A DNA stretch of 6,433 nucleotides from Endomicrobium sp. (GTDB taxonomy: Bacteria; Elusimicrobiota; Endomicrobiia; Endomicrobiales; Endomicrobiaceae): contig JAITKZ010000043.1 of NCBI GenBank assembly GCA_031278115.1, positions 1-6,433 of the forward strand, given 5' to 3'. A program made the translations under genes and the position numbers. This document shows positions 6,270-6,433 of this stretch, in pieces (the first letter of the stretch is position 1; every line of letters begins with the position of its first letter). The notes below the pieces were generated by a model. It made no database searches, had not been told where the DNA came from, and saw nothing but the letters and a program-made list of their open reading frames with translations.

Positions 6270-6433
6270 CTATTTCCTAGAAACTAAATTTAGTCTATTA
6301 AAAAACCATTCCACAGTTTTTATTATACTAGCATCAAACGTTTCTTGTGCTTTCCAACCAAGCTCTTTTTCTATTTTCGTTGCATCTATTGCGTAACGCC
6401 TGTCGTGTCCGGGACGGTCTTTAACAAAACTTA
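6270..6433 (-). CDS. rfbB: dTDP-glucose 4,6-dehydratase, C-terminal end (runs off right edge)
   Basis: The last 53 codons read [16 protein letters not shown] followed by [17 protein letters not shown] and end at TAG 6270-6272. [14 protein letters not shown] is the near-invariant C-terminal block of RmlB/RfbB, and the following TKIEKELGW with a final VEW-type helix is also typical. The enzyme turns dTDP-glucose into dTDP-4-keto-6-deoxyglucose in the cytoplasm with bound NAD. This is the second step to dTDP-rhamnose and other deoxysugars for surface glycans. The active-site residues lie outside the window. The C-terminal end is at the normal place and shows no lesion. It faces the glycosyltransferase cluster tail to tail, which supports one surface-sugar locus. 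A related 4,6-dehydratase is possible but less likely. Confidence 0.92.
   Translation of the reverse strand, partial: SFVKDRPGHDRRYAIDATKIEKELGWKAQETFDASIIKTVEWFFNRLNLVSRK

Noticed and set aside
6199..6396. Plus-strand 65-codon frame
   Set aside because: Largely antisense to the conserved end of rfbB; the rest has no motif.
1..6433. CRISPR array, tRNA, rRNA or complete insertion sequence
   Set aside because: No regularly spaced repeats, cloverleaf, ribosomal segment or transposase frame was seen on either strand.

Overview
The window is visibly AT-rich, with little intergenic order and many small frame lesions. It reads as a piece of a decaying bacterial surface-polysaccharide locus next to unrelated housekeeping genes. 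The makers of nucleotide sugars and glycans seen here (an RmlB/RfbB-type dehydratase, GT8, GT2, WbsX and GT9/heptosyltransferase-like domains) suggest a Gram-negative-type envelope. AT-richness plus several pseudogenes suggests a host-associated or reducing genome. A termite-gut Endomicrobium-type Elusimicrobiota would fit, but that is a guess, not something the sequence proves.

Left part (1-2450), all on the minus strand. The N-terminal third of a DEAD-box RNA helicase runs off the left edge and has a short leader with a small hairpin and a TATAAT box. Next is an intact DUF116 protein (617-1093), followed by an AAA-type ATPase of the AAA_14/DUF4143 kind (1160-2369). The ATPase is broken by two one-base losses in A runs. 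Its promoter lies partly inside a perfect 20-bp inverted repeat (2407-2449), beside a tandem AAGGAGT repeat.

Middle and right part (2662-6140), all on the plus strand. An intact GT8 glycosyltransferase (2662-3600) is followed by a stump of a GT2 glycosyltransferase with an amber codon and no second half (3605-3895). After that comes a long gene for a WbsX (GH99-like) protein fused to a GT9-like domain (3938-6140). Five frameshifts now cut it into six segments. Undoing all five gives one clean 731-residue frame. One of the five is an exact 7-bp tandem duplication.

Right edge. The last 53 codons of dTDP-glucose 4,6-dehydratase (rfbB/rmlB) enter on the minus strand, convergent with the glycosyltransferase cluster. 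RmlB feeds dTDP-deoxysugar (for example rhamnose) synthesis, and the GT8/GT2/WbsX/GT9 set would assemble the glycan. In the present state only the GT8 gene of the cluster looks able to make a full protein. I found no CRISPR array, tRNA, rRNA or complete insertion sequence, and no clear sign of a new type of system. The interest lies in the pattern of decay, the WbsX-GT9 fusion and the inverted repeat that carries a promoter.
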